From Rubellimicrobium mesophilum DSM 19309 (lineage in GTDB: Bacteria; Pseudomonadota; Alphaproteobacteria; Rhodobacterales; Rhodobacteraceae), in the NCBI RefSeq assembly GCF_000600335.2, contig NZ_KK088574.1:1-51460 (forward strand): a DNA stretch of 51,460 bases, given 5' to 3'. Made by a program: the position numbers and the translations under genes. This document shows, in pieces, positions 20,617 through 28,668 of this stretch (position 1 is the first letter of the stretch; every line of letters begins with the position of its first letter). The notes below the pieces were generated by a model. It searched no databases. It saw nothing but the letters and a program-made list of their open reading frames with translations, and was not told the origin of the DNA.

Positions 20617-21450
20617 ATGGTCCTCGGCTGTGCGTGGCCCCTTGGGCCTTCGGCCCCGGTCACCAGAGACAGGCCCCGACGGCCGTGGTGCCGCTCCGTG
20701 TCGCGCGGCGTCGCGATAGGCATGGCTCTGCTGGGACTTGCAGCCTCGGCACAGGATCGGTCCAATGCCCGCGCCGCACTGGTCGAGGGCCGTGCGGCCG
20801 CCACGGCTCCCATCGCCGTCCTCCAACCCGGGACGGCCCAACCGACCTTGGCCCCGCCATCCCGAATCCAAGGACCTGCGGCCTTTCGAGGGGAGGCTCT
20901 TCCGCGTCCCAGGCTTCGGCCCTTCGCGGCACAGGGGCCTCTCCTCGCGCGGGTCTCGGACGAAGCTTTCCGCCCGAGAGCCAGGCCCGTCGAAGCCCTG
21001 TTCCGCCCCCAAGCCCGACCGGGTGACCTCCTGCTTCCCGATCCCCCAAGGACGCTCGCGGGGGCCAGCGACCTCGTCTGCATCGCCGTCGCGATCTACC
21101 ACGAGGCCCGCGACCAGCCCCTGGACGGGCAACTTGCCGTGGCCTCGGTGATCCTGAACCGGGCCGCACTGCCGGACCGCTGGGGCGGCAGTCCCTGCGC
21201 CGTCATCACTCCCGGCCAGTTCTCCTTCCTCACCGGATGGGGCACCTTCCCTCCCATCGAGGACCGGGAGGCCTGGGCCATCGCCGTCGAGATGGCCCGC
21301 GAGGCCCTCGAGCGAGGCCCCAGCCCCCTTGTCGGTCGAGCCGACCACTATCACACGCCCGCCGTGCACCCGCGCTGGGGCCGCGACATGGTCCGCGTGA
21401 TCCAGATCGACGACCATATCTTCTATGCCGAGCCCACGGGGCGCGGTTGA
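20617..21450 (+). CDS. cell-wall hydrolase, SleB/CwlJ family
   Basis: A 277-residue protein. Residues 1-45 hold an Arg-rich N-terminus and a hydrophobic export segment (GVAIGMALLGLAASAQ), followed by a Pro/Arg-rich linker. The Hydrolase_2 (SleB) domain starts near residue 148 (LVCIAVAIYHEARDQP, with the conserved catalytic Glu in YHEAR) and continues with ASVILNR, CAVITPGQFSF and ADHYHTPAVHPRW. Relatives cleave peptidoglycan as lytic transglycosylases in spores; in non-sporulating alphaproteobacteria the role is cell-wall remodelling. The ribosome site GGAGGAACGCACG fits the ATG. Confidence 0.9.
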   Translation: MVLGCAWPLGPSAPVTRDRPRRPWCRSVSRGVAIGMALLGLAASAQDRSNARAALVEGRAAATAPIAVLQPGTAQPTLAPPSRIQGPAAFRGEALPRPRLRPFAAQGPLLARVSDEAFRPRARPVEALFRPQARPGDLLLPDPPRTLAGASDLVCIAVAIYHEARDQPLDGQLAVASVILNRAALPDRWGGSPCAVITPGQFSFLTGWGTFPPIEDREAWAIAVEMAREALERGPSPLVGRADHYHTPAVHPRWGRDMVRVIQIDDHIFYAEPTGRG

Positions 21451-21634
21451 GGCCGCTCCGGCCATGGCGCAGTCCACTCCTCCGGGAACCATCACGAGAA
21501 TCCGGGCACCTGCTCCTGTGAGGTCGTCAAAATAGTATCGGTAAGGCGTCGAAAACGTAGTGGCGGTGCAGTCGCCGAGTGCCTAGCCTGACTCCATGGC
21601 CGAGGCGGGGCCAACTCGCCCGGCCGTGAACGTT

Positions 21635-21664
21635 GCAGGCCCAGGCACCCAGCACCTGGCCTGC
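21635..21664 (+). promoter_or_regulatory. near-perfect inverted repeat before the AraC regulator
   Basis: GCAGGCCCAGG (21635-21645) and CCTGGCCTGC (21655-21664) pair apart from one unmatched base, ending four bases before the GGGGAGGAGG ribosome site of the regulator at 21682. It could be an operator, an autoregulatory site or an mRNA hairpin influencing translation. The rest of the 21451-21681 gap is relatively A/T-rich near 21525-21570 and probably contains the promoter. Confidence 0.35.
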
Positions 21665-21681
21665 CCGGGGAGGAGGCCGAC

Positions 21682-22557
21682 GTGAAACCGGACCTTGAGG
21701 TCGTCCAGATCGGACGGGGCGAGTCCTTCCGGGCCTGGAGTCACGGCTACCCCTTCCACACGGTCCGGTGGCATTTCCACCCGGAGTGCGAGATCCACTA
21801 TGTCGCCGCCACGACGGGGCGCTACTTCGTGGGCGACTTCATCGGCGAGTTCGGCCCCGGCAACCTCGTCATGACCGGCCCGAACCTGCCTCACAACTGG
21901 ATCAGCCATGTAGCGCCCGAGGCGTCGGTGCCGCTCCGCAGCCATGTCGTGCAGTTCCCCGAGGGCTTCGTCGTCGAAGCCGCGCGGATCTTCCCTGAGC
22001 TTGCAGCCTTCATGCCGGTCCTCGAGCTCAGCCGCCGCGGCGCCCTCTTCGGACCCCGCTGCTCGGCCTTGGTGGCGCCCATGCTGGCGGAGCTGACGGG
22101 AACCCAGGGCATCCGGCGGGTCGAGCTCTTCGTCGGGGTCCTGAGAGCCCTGGGCACCGACGCCGATGCGAGTCCCCTCGCCAGCCCGGGCTACCTGCCC
22201 GACCCCTCGGGCTTCATGTCGGCCGGGGTCAACGAGGCCCTGGCCTACCTCAACGAGCACCTGACCGAGCCCTTCACCGAAGGTGACCTTGCGGCGATCG
22301 CGGGCCGAAGCCCCAGCGCCTTTTCCCGCAGCTTTCGGCGTCACACCGGCATGGGGGTCGTGCAGTACGTGAACCGCCTGCGGATCAACCTCGCCTGTCA
22401 ACTCCTGATGAGCGAGCCCCGCCGACCCGTCACCGAAATCTGCTTCGCGACAGGCTTCAATAACCTGTCCAACTTCAATCGCCAGTTCCTGGCCCAGAAG
22501 GGCGTGTCGCCATCGCGCTTCCGGACCCTGCTGGCCGAGAACGTCCAGGCGGCCTGA
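21682..22557 (+). CDS. AraC family transcriptional regulator
   Basis: A 291-residue regulator. The N-terminal cupin (HFHPECEIHYV near residue 33, then FGPGNLVMTGPNLPH) would sense a ligand. The C-terminal AraC/XylS domain (about 185-285) has two helix-turn-helix units: LAAIAGRSPSAFSRSFRRHTG and VTEICFATGFNNLSNFNRQF. The start is GTG with GGGGAGGAGG upstream. It is oriented with and lies 138 bp before the ABC transporter genes, so it probably activates them in response to the transported sugar or polyol. That target is inferred from position. Confidence 0.92.
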   Translation: MKPDLEVVQIGRGESFRAWSHGYPFHTVRWHFHPECEIHYVAATTGRYFVGDFIGEFGPGNLVMTGPNLPHNWISHVAPEASVPLRSHVVQFPEGFVVEAARIFPELAAFMPVLELSRRGALFGPRCSALVAPMLAELTGTQGIRRVELFVGVLRALGTDADASPLASPGYLPDPSGFMSAGVNEALAYLNEHLTEPFTEGDLAAIAGRSPSAFSRSFRRHTGMGVVQYVNRLRINLACQLLMSEPRRPVTEICFATGFNNLSNFNRQFLAQKGVSPSRFRTLLAENVQAA

Positions 22558-22695
22558 CCGCCGAAGAAGGGAGGACCGGGCAGACGAGACGCGGCGCGGC
22601 CCCGCCGAACCGGACACGCTCGACCAGGGACCCCGGTCGTTTCGACACGCGCCGAGGGCACCAGAGCAACGACAAAACCAAAGGGAGGATACCAC

Positions 22696-23754
22696 ATGAC
22701 CCACTTCGCACGCCGGCTGGCCGGCACGGCGACGCTTCTCGGGACGCTGCTTGGCGGGACCGTCGTACTGGCTCAGGCCGATGGCGCCACCGTGGCGTTC
22801 CTGATGCCGGACCAGGGCTCCACGCGCTACGAGGAGCACGACTTCCCCGGCTTCCAGGCCCGCATGACCGAGCTCTGCCCGACCTGCACCGTGGTCTACC
22901 AGAACGCCAACGCCGACGCCTCGCTCCAGCAGCAGCAGTTCAACTCGGTGCTGGCGCAGGGCGCGACCGTCGTCGTCCTCGACCCCGTCGACTCGGCGGC
23001 GGCGGCCTCGCTCGTGCAGATCGCCCATTCGCAGGGGGCCAAGGTCATCGCCTACGACCGGCCGATCCCCGACACACCGGCGGACTTCTACGTCTCCTTC
23101 GACAACCAGGGCATCGGCGCCGCCATCGCCCAGTCCCTCGTCGACCATCTCAAGGCCGAGGGCGTCCCCGAAGGCTCGGGCCTCCTGCAGATCAACGGCT
23201 CGCCCACCGACGCGGCGGCCGGGCTGATCCGCGACGGCGTGCATTCCGTCCTGGAGACGTCGGGCTACGAGACGCTCGCCGAGTTCGACACGCCCAACTG
23301 GGCGCCGCCCGAGGCGCAGCAGTGGACGGCCGGGCAGGTCACCCGCTTCGGCGACCAGATCAAGGGCGTCGTCGCTGCCAACGACGGCACCGGCGGCGCG
23401 GCCATCGCCGCCTTCAAGGCGGCGGGCGTCGACCCGGTGCCGCCTGTGACTGGCAACGACGCCACCATCGCGGCGCTCCAGCTCGTGATCTCGGGCGACC
23501 AGTACAACACGATCTCCAAGCCCTCCGAGATCGTGGGCGGCGCGGCCGCCGACGTGGCCGTGGCGCTCCTCAACGGCACCGACCCCGGCGCCACGACGAC
23601 GCTCTACGACACGCCGTCGCAGCTCTTCGTCCCGGCCGTGATTACCCGCGAGAACATCAAGGCCGAGATCTTCGACAAGGGCATCGCCACGCCCGAGGAG
23701 GTCTGCACCGGCGAATACGCCGCCGGCTGCCAGGAGCTCGGCATCACCCAGTGA
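22696..23754 (+). CDS. sugar ABC transporter substrate-binding protein (XylF/RbsB family)
   Basis: A 352-residue periplasmic binding protein with a cleavable signal (LAGTATLLGTLLGGTVVLAQA). The Peripla_BP_4 fold is clear: VAFLMPDQGSTRYEEHDFPGF, LDPVDSAAAASLV, VIAYDRPI and VTGNDATIAALQLVISGDQY, closest in pattern to xylose-binding XylF types. It delivers a sugar or sugar alcohol to the membrane complex encoded next. A strong hairpin between it and the ATPase gene would favour excess binding protein. The ribosome site is AAGGGAGG. Confidence 0.92.
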   Translation: MTHFARRLAGTATLLGTLLGGTVVLAQADGATVAFLMPDQGSTRYEEHDFPGFQARMTELCPTCTVVYQNANADASLQQQQFNSVLAQGATVVVLDPVDSAAAASLVQIAHSQGAKVIAYDRPIPDTPADFYVSFDNQGIGAAIAQSLVDHLKAEGVPEGSGLLQINGSPTDAAAGLIRDGVHSVLETSGYETLAEFDTPNWAPPEAQQWTAGQVTRFGDQIKGVVAANDGTGGAAIAAFKAAGVDPVPPVTGNDATIAALQLVISGDQYNTISKPSEIVGGAAADVAVALLNGTDPGATTTLYDTPSQLFVPAVITRENIKAEIFDKGIATPEEVCTGEYAAGCQELGITQ

Positions 23755-23769
23755 CGCCTTCTTGACCCC

Positions 23770-23802
23770 GGCGCCCGGCCCTCCACCTTCCGGCCGGGCG
23801 CC
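23770..23802 (+). terminator. intercistronic hairpin downstream of the binding-protein gene
   Basis: A perfect 11-bp inverted repeat GGCGCCCGGCC / GGCCGGGCGCC with an 11-base loop, 16 bases after the binding-protein stop and 21 bases before the ATPase start. Such hairpins commonly act as partial terminators or mRNA-stabilising structures, giving more binding protein than membrane components. Confidence 0.65.
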
Positions 23803-23822
23803 CCTTTCCCGACAGGCGGACC

Positions 23823-24635
23823 ATGACCGACATCACCGGCTCAGGGCCGACGCGGGGAGAGCCGGTTCTCTCCCTTCGCAACGTGTCCAAGAACTTCGGC
23901 GCGGTCTCCGCGCTCACCGACATCGAGCTCGACGTCCACGCGGGCGAGGTGGTGGCCCTCGTGGGCGACAACGGCGCGGGCAAGTCCACGCTGGTCAAGA
24001 TACTCGCGGGGGTCCACCAGGCCTCATCGGGGACGATCCGCTTCATGGGCCGGGAGGTCGCGATGACCGACCCCGGCGCCGCGCTCGACCTCGGGATCGC
24101 CACCGTATTCCAGGACCTCGCGCTCTGCGAGAACCTCGACGTGGTTGCCAACATCTTCCTCGGGCGCGAGCTCGACCCCTGGCGCCTCGACGAGGTCGCC
24201 ATGGAGGTGAAGGCCTGGACCCTCCTCAACGAGCTGGCCGCCCGCATCCCCTCGGTGCGCGAGCCCGTGGCCTCGCTCTCGGGCGGGCAGCGCCAGACCG
24301 TCGCCATCGCCCGCTCGCTGCTCCTCGAGCCCAAGCTCATCATGCTGGACGAGCCCACCGCCGCGCTGGGCGTCGCGCAGACCGCCGAGGTCCTGAACCT
24401 GATCGAGCGCGTCCGCGACCGGGGCCTCGGCGTCATCGTCATCTCGCACAACATGGAGGACGTGCGCGCGGTCGCCGACCGCATCGTCGTCCTTCGGCTC
24501 GGACGGAACAACGGCGTCTTCACGCCCGAATCCTCGAACCACGAGCTGATCGCCGCCATCACCGGCGCCACCGAGAACGCGGTCTCGCGGCGCGCCGCCG
24601 CCCACGCCGCCGCGCAGGAAGGGGGCCTCGCATGA
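23823..24635 (+). CDS. sugar ABC transporter ATP-binding protein (single-domain, FrcA/XylG-like)
   Basis: A 270-residue single-domain ATPase of the CUT2 type. It has Walker A GDNGAGKST, Q-loop VFQDLALCENLDVVANIFLG (the CUT2 pattern), signature LSGGQRQTVAIARSL, Walker B LIMLDEPTAALG and switch His in VISHN. The GDNGAGKSTL and DEPTAALG forms are those of the FrcA-like family, which has one nucleotide-binding domain rather than the two of RbsA/XylG. It overlaps the permease gene by ATGA. Confidence 0.93.
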   Translation: MTDITGSGPTRGEPVLSLRNVSKNFGAVSALTDIELDVHAGEVVALVGDNGAGKSTLVKILAGVHQASSGTIRFMGREVAMTDPGAALDLGIATVFQDLALCENLDVVANIFLGRELDPWRLDEVAMEVKAWTLLNELAARIPSVREPVASLSGGQRQTVAIARSLLLEPKLIMLDEPTAALGVAQTAEVLNLIERVRDRGLGVIVISHNMEDVRAVADRIVVLRLGRNNGVFTPESSNHELIAAITGATENAVSRRAAAHAAAQEGGLA

Positions 24636-25885
24636 GCCAGAACCCGAACTCGGTCGCGGGCCGCAGCCTCGACCGCGCCGACGCCCGCCTCCGCCAGGAC
24701 GAAGGCCTCGGCGGCGCGCTCCGGGGCTTCATCGACCGCGTGCGGTCGGGGGACCTCGGGATGCTGCCCGTCGCGGTGGGGCTCGTCCTCATCTCGGTGG
24801 TGTTCACCTCGCTGAACCCGGTCTTCGTCGCGCCCAACAACCTCGTGAACCTGCTCTTCGACTGCGCGACCGTGGGCATCATCTCGCTCGGCATCGTCTG
24901 CGTGCTGATGGTGGGCGAGATCGACCTGTCCGTGGGCTCCATGTCGGGCTTCGCCTCGGCGATGACGGGGACGCTCTGGGTCCAGCAGGGCTGGCCGCTG
25001 CCGGGGGCGATCCTCGCCGCGCTCGCGGTGGGCGCGCTGATCGGGGCGCTCTACGCCGTCCTCTTCAACCGGCTCGGGATGCCGTCCTTCGTGGCCACCC
25101 TCTCGGGGCTGCTCGCGATCCTGGGGATGCAGCTCTACGTCTTGGGGGCGCAGGGCTCGATCAACCTCCCCTACGACAGCCCGCTGGTGAAGTTCGGCCA
25201 GACGCTCATCATGCCCGACTGGTTCGCCTACCTGGTGGCGCTGATCCCCGGCATCCTCATCATCGCCAACGGCCTGAGCGCCATGCGCCGCCGCCGCGCG
25301 GCGGGCCTCTCGGGCGGGAGCCTCAGCCTCGTCGTCATCAAGGCCCTGGTCCTCACCGTCGCGCTCGAGGTCGTCGTCTGGTACCTGAACCTCGGCCGGG
25401 GCGTGCCGTGGATGTTCGGGCTCTTCGTGCTGCTGGTGGTGGGCATGAACTACGCCCTCACCCGTACGCAATGGGGCCGCTCCATGACTGCCGTCGGCGG
25501 CAACCGCGAGGCGGCGCGGCGGGCGGGCATCAACGTCCGGCGCATCTACGCCTCGGCCTTCGTCCTCTGCTCCACCTTCGCGGCCCTAGGCGGCATCCTC
25601 TCGGCCGCCCGCCTCGCCTCGGCGAGCCAGCAGGCCGGCACGGGCGACGTGAACCTCAACGCCATCGCGGCGGCGGTGATCGGCGGCACGAGCCTCTTCG
25701 GCGGGCGCGGGTCGGCCTACTCGGCCCTCCTCGGCATCATTGTCATCCAGGCCATCGCCAGCGGCCTGACCCTCCTCAACCTCAGCTCCTCGCTCCGCTA
25801 CATGATCACCGGGGGCGTCCTCGCCGTCGCCGTGATCGTGGACTCGCTGGCGCGGCGGTCCCGCGTCTCGCACGGGCGGGCCTAA
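24632..25885 (+). CDS. sugar ABC transporter permease (XylH-like)
   Basis: A 417-residue CUT2 permease with about ten transmembrane helices. The BPD_transp_2 signature is visible in IISLGIVCVLMVGEIDLSVG near residues 88-107 and in GRSMTAVGGNREAARRAGI, the ATPase-contacting loop. The length exceeds that of RbsC (about 320) but equals XylH, which has extra helices in the middle. The first 40 residues are a charged cytoplasmic N-terminus. The start ATG overlaps the ATPase stop. Confidence 0.93.
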   Translation: MSQNPNSVAGRSLDRADARLRQDEGLGGALRGFIDRVRSGDLGMLPVAVGLVLISVVFTSLNPVFVAPNNLVNLLFDCATVGIISLGIVCVLMVGEIDLSVGSMSGFASAMTGTLWVQQGWPLPGAILAALAVGALIGALYAVLFNRLGMPSFVATLSGLLAILGMQLYVLGAQGSINLPYDSPLVKFGQTLIMPDWFAYLVALIPGILIIANGLSAMRRRRAAGLSGGSLSLVVIKALVLTVALEVVVWYLNLGRGVPWMFGLFVLLVVGMNYALTRTQWGRSMTAVGGNREAARRAGINVRRIYASAFVLCSTFAALGGILSAARLASASQQAGTGDVNLNAIAAAVIGGTSLFGGRGSAYSALLGIIVIQAIASGLTLLNLSSSLRYMITGGVLAVAVIVDSLARRSRVSHGRA

Positions 25886-25909
25886 GGGGGCGCAACAGGG
25901 AACCTCGCC

Positions 25910-26638
25910 ATGAGCAACGAACTGAACGGCAAGGTCGCCGCCGTGACCGGCGCGGCTTCGGGGATCGGTCTTGCCTGCGCCAGGGCCATGCTGGACGTGG
26001 GCGCCACCGTCGCCCTGGTGGACCGCGCCGAGGACAAGCTGGAGAGCCTCTGCGCCGAGCTCGGCCCCAACGCGTTTCCGGTCGTGGTGGACCTCCTCGA
26101 CCCGGCCAGCGTCTCGGGGATGCTGTCCGCGATCCTCCAGAGGGCTGGCCAGCTCGACATCTTCCACGCCAACGCGGGCGCCTACATCGGCGGCGACGTG
26201 CTGGAGGGCGACCCGGACGCCTGGGACCGGATGCTGAACCTCAACGTCAACGCCGCCTTCCGCACGATCCACGCCGTCCTGCCGCACATGGTGGAACGCA
26301 GGACCGGCGACGTGATCGTCACGTCCTCCGTCGCCGGCGTCGTCCCTGTGGTCTGGGAGCCGATCTACACCGCCTCCAAGTTCGCAGTGCAGGCCTTCGT
26401 CCACACCGTCCGGCGGCAGGTCTCCAAGCACGGCGTCCGCATCGGCGCCGTCCTCCCCGGCCCGGTGGTCACGGCCCTCCTCGACGACTGGCCCAAGGCC
26501 AAGATGGAGGAGGCCCTCGCCAACGGCAGCCTCATGCAGCCCAAGGAGGTCGCCGACGCGGTCCTCTTCATGCTGACCCGGCCGCGCAACGTCGTCGTCC
26601 GGGACCTCGTCCTCCTGCCCAACAGCGTGGACCTCTGA
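25910..26638 (+). CDS. SDR family oxidoreductase, ribitol 2-dehydrogenase-like
   Basis: A 242-residue short-chain dehydrogenase. The cofactor motif TGAASGIG lies near residue 14, the usual NNAG is HANAG, the catalytic Ser is in VTSSVAG and the Tyr-Lys pair in [26 protein letters not shown] and [16 protein letters not shown] at the C-terminus are the pattern of ribitol 2-dehydrogenases. It lies 24 bp after the permease, so the cassette probably imports a pentitol and oxidises it to a ketopentose. No pentulose kinase is present nearby, so the next step must be encoded elsewhere. Substrate is inferred. Confidence 0.82.
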   Translation: MSNELNGKVAAVTGAASGIGLACARAMLDVGATVALVDRAEDKLESLCAELGPNAFPVVVDLLDPASVSGMLSAILQRAGQLDIFHANAGAYIGGDVLEGDPDAWDRMLNLNVNAAFRTIHAVLPHMVERRTGDVIVTSSVAGVVPVVWEPIYTASKFAVQAFVHTVRRQVSKHGVRIGAVLPGPVVTALLDDWPKAKMEEALANGSLMQPKEVADAVLFMLTRPRNVVVRDLVLLPNSVDL

Positions 26639-26716
26639 CTCCTGGGAAAGGCCCGCCCCCTGTTGCCTCCCCGCGTCCCGTCATGCAGGCTCGCCCCGCG
26701 ACGAGGAGCACCGAAT

Positions 26717-27754
26717 ATGACCCGTTCCGCGAGACTTCGTACTCCGATCTGCGACCTCCTCGGCTGCGAGGTCCCAATTCTTCAGGCCGGGATGGGCGGT
26801 CCTGCCCGGCATGAACTCGCGGCCGCCGTGGCCCGGGCGGGTGGCTTCGGGATGCTGGGGATGGTTCGCGAGAGCCCCGACCTCATCGAACGGGAGGTGG
26901 CGGCGCTGCGCACCCAGACGAACCGCCCCTTCGCGGTGAACCTGATCCCCGCTGCCACCGACCGTACGCTGCTTCGCGCCGAGATGGACGCCTGCCTCGA
27001 CCTCGACGTCCCGGCCTTCACCTTCTTCTGGGACCCGGTCCCTGAGGCCATCGCTCGCGCCAAGGCCGCGGGCGCCCTGGTCCTGCATCAGGTGGGTTCC
27101 CTCCAGGCGGCACGGGAGGCGGAGGCCGCCGGCGCCGATGTCCTCATCGCCCAGGGCGTCGAGGCCGGGGGTCATGTCCATGGTACCAGCGGCGCCCTCG
27201 TCCTGACCGAGCAGGTCGCGCGTGAGGCTAAGGTCCCGGTCGTCGCCTCCGGCGGCTTTGCCACGGGGGCGGGCCTCGTCGCGGCGCTCGCGCTCGGCGC
27301 GCAGGGAATCCAGTGCGGGACCGCCTTCCTCGCCACGCGCGAATCCTACGCCCACGACTACCACAAGCAGCGCCTCGTCGGAGCCGGGGCCGAGGACACC
27401 GTCTTCACCGACGCCTATGTCATCAACTGGCCCAAGGGCGCGCCTGTCCGGGTCCTCCGCAACAGCGTGATCGATGCCCTCGGTCATCGCCTCACGGGCC
27501 ACGATCCGGCCGACCTCCCGCGCGAGGTCGTCGCCACCGACGACGGGCGTCCGCTCCTTCGACAAGGGACCGACTCCCCCCTGCGCGGTACCGAGGGCGA
27601 CCTCGAGGCCATGGCCCTCTACGCTGGCCAAAGCACCGCCTTCGTGGATGCCATCCCCTCGGCCGAGGAGGTGATCGACCGCATCGTGGCCGAAGCCGAG
27701 GCCGCGCTGGACCGGCTGGCCAGCCTCACCAGAATGACGGAGCAGACGGAATGA
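26717..27754 (+). CDS. nitronate monooxygenase / 2-nitropropane dioxygenase-like FMN protein
   Basis: A 345-residue TIM-barrel flavoprotein. It contains CEVPILQAGMGGPARHELA at the N-terminus, the catalytic-His region in GVEAGGHVHG (conserved EAGGHxG) and the FMN phosphate segment VVASGGFATGAGLVAALALGAQGIQCGTAF. These are the NMO family hallmarks. Members oxidise propionate 3-nitronate and related alkyl nitronates, which detoxifies them. The stop overlaps the next start (ATGA), so it is translationally coupled to the cyclo-ligase gene, with no obvious metabolic link. Confidence 0.9.
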   Translation: MTRSARLRTPICDLLGCEVPILQAGMGGPARHELAAAVARAGGFGMLGMVRESPDLIEREVAALRTQTNRPFAVNLIPAATDRTLLRAEMDACLDLDVPAFTFFWDPVPEAIARAKAAGALVLHQVGSLQAAREAEAAGADVLIAQGVEAGGHVHGTSGALVLTEQVAREAKVPVVASGGFATGAGLVAALALGAQGIQCGTAFLATRESYAHDYHKQRLVGAGAEDTVFTDAYVINWPKGAPVRVLRNSVIDALGHRLTGHDPADLPREVVATDDGRPLLRQGTDSPLRGTEGDLEAMALYAGQSTAFVDAIPSAEEVIDRIVAEAEAALDRLASLTRMTEQTE

Positions 27755-28422
27755 CCAGCAAGGACGACGAGCCCGAGGCCCCTGCCTCCTCCGTCTGCTA
27801 CCTGGGCGAGCCGACCGATCCCGACCCCCGCGACCCTCAAGCCGTCGCGCTTTGGCGCCGGGGCGAGCGGGCGCGCCTCAGGGCCGAGCGCATGGCCTTG
27901 AGCGTCGAGGTCCGCCAGGCCAAAGCCGAGGCGCTGACCCGACACCTCGACACCTTCGTGGCCTCGCGCCTGGGCGACCTCACCGGTCGCGTGGTGTCCG
28001 GCTACTGGCCGATCAAGGGCGAGCTCGACCTGCGCCCCTGGATGACGGCCCTCCACGAACGGGGGGCCATGCTGGCGCTCCCGGTTGTCGAGGTGCCTGG
28101 GACCCCGCTCATCTTCCGCCGCTGGTCCCCCGGCCTCAAGATGGAGCGCGGGCATTGGGGTATTCCCGTGCCGCCAGCAGAGTCCCTGCAGATGACGCCC
28201 GAGGTCAGCCTGGCCCCGGTGATGGGCTGGGACGGAGAGGGTTACCGGCTGGGCTACGGCGGAGGTTACTTCGACCGGACGCTCGCGTCGCTATCGCCCG
28301 TGCCGTTGGCGATCGGTGTGGGTGTCCAGGCGGCTCGGATCTCCTCCATCCATCCCCAACCCCACGACATCGCCTTGTCGGCCATCGTGACAGAGGCAGG
28401 TCTCCAGTTCGCAAGGGCCTGA
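27751..28422 (+). CDS. 5-formyltetrahydrofolate cyclo-ligase
   Basis: A 223-residue enzyme that converts 5-formyl-THF with ATP to 5,10-methenyl-THF in one-carbon metabolism. The family core is present: YWPIKGELDLRPWM near residue 84, then APVMGWDGEGYRLGYGGGYFDR, the nucleotide and substrate-binding signature (usual form GYRLGxGGGYYDR). About 35 extra N-terminal residues precede the fold. The start ATG overlaps the preceding stop. Confidence 0.92.
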   Translation: MTSKDDEPEAPASSVCYLGEPTDPDPRDPQAVALWRRGERARLRAERMALSVEVRQAKAEALTRHLDTFVASRLGDLTGRVVSGYWPIKGELDLRPWMTALHERGAMLALPVVEVPGTPLIFRRWSPGLKMERGHWGIPVPPAESLQMTPEVSLAPVMGWDGEGYRLGYGGGYFDRTLASLSPVPLAIGVGVQAARISSIHPQPHDIALSAIVTEAGLQFARA

Positions 28423-28668
28423 CCGCGCGGCGCTCCGATGGAAACCGTGCCTCGGAACTGGGGCATGGATCATTGCGGCCGATCGGCTCGCCATCCATCC
28501 GCAGACTTGGCCCCTTTCATACTGCCGCGAACGCGGGATGCCTGCACCAGCCGATCAGGCCTCGACGGCGCCGGACCGCTTGACGCGGGGAGGTCAAGCT
28601 CCGACGATCCCTTCGGCAAAGCCCTTGAGCCCAGGAGTCGGTCGAGAGTTCCACGGAGGGGCCCAGAT

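Noticed and set aside
28438..28668. Longer start for the caspase-fold protein
   Set aside because: The extension is Arg/Ser/Pro-rich without homology features, while GTG at 28669 has a well-placed ribosome site and starts a signal peptide.
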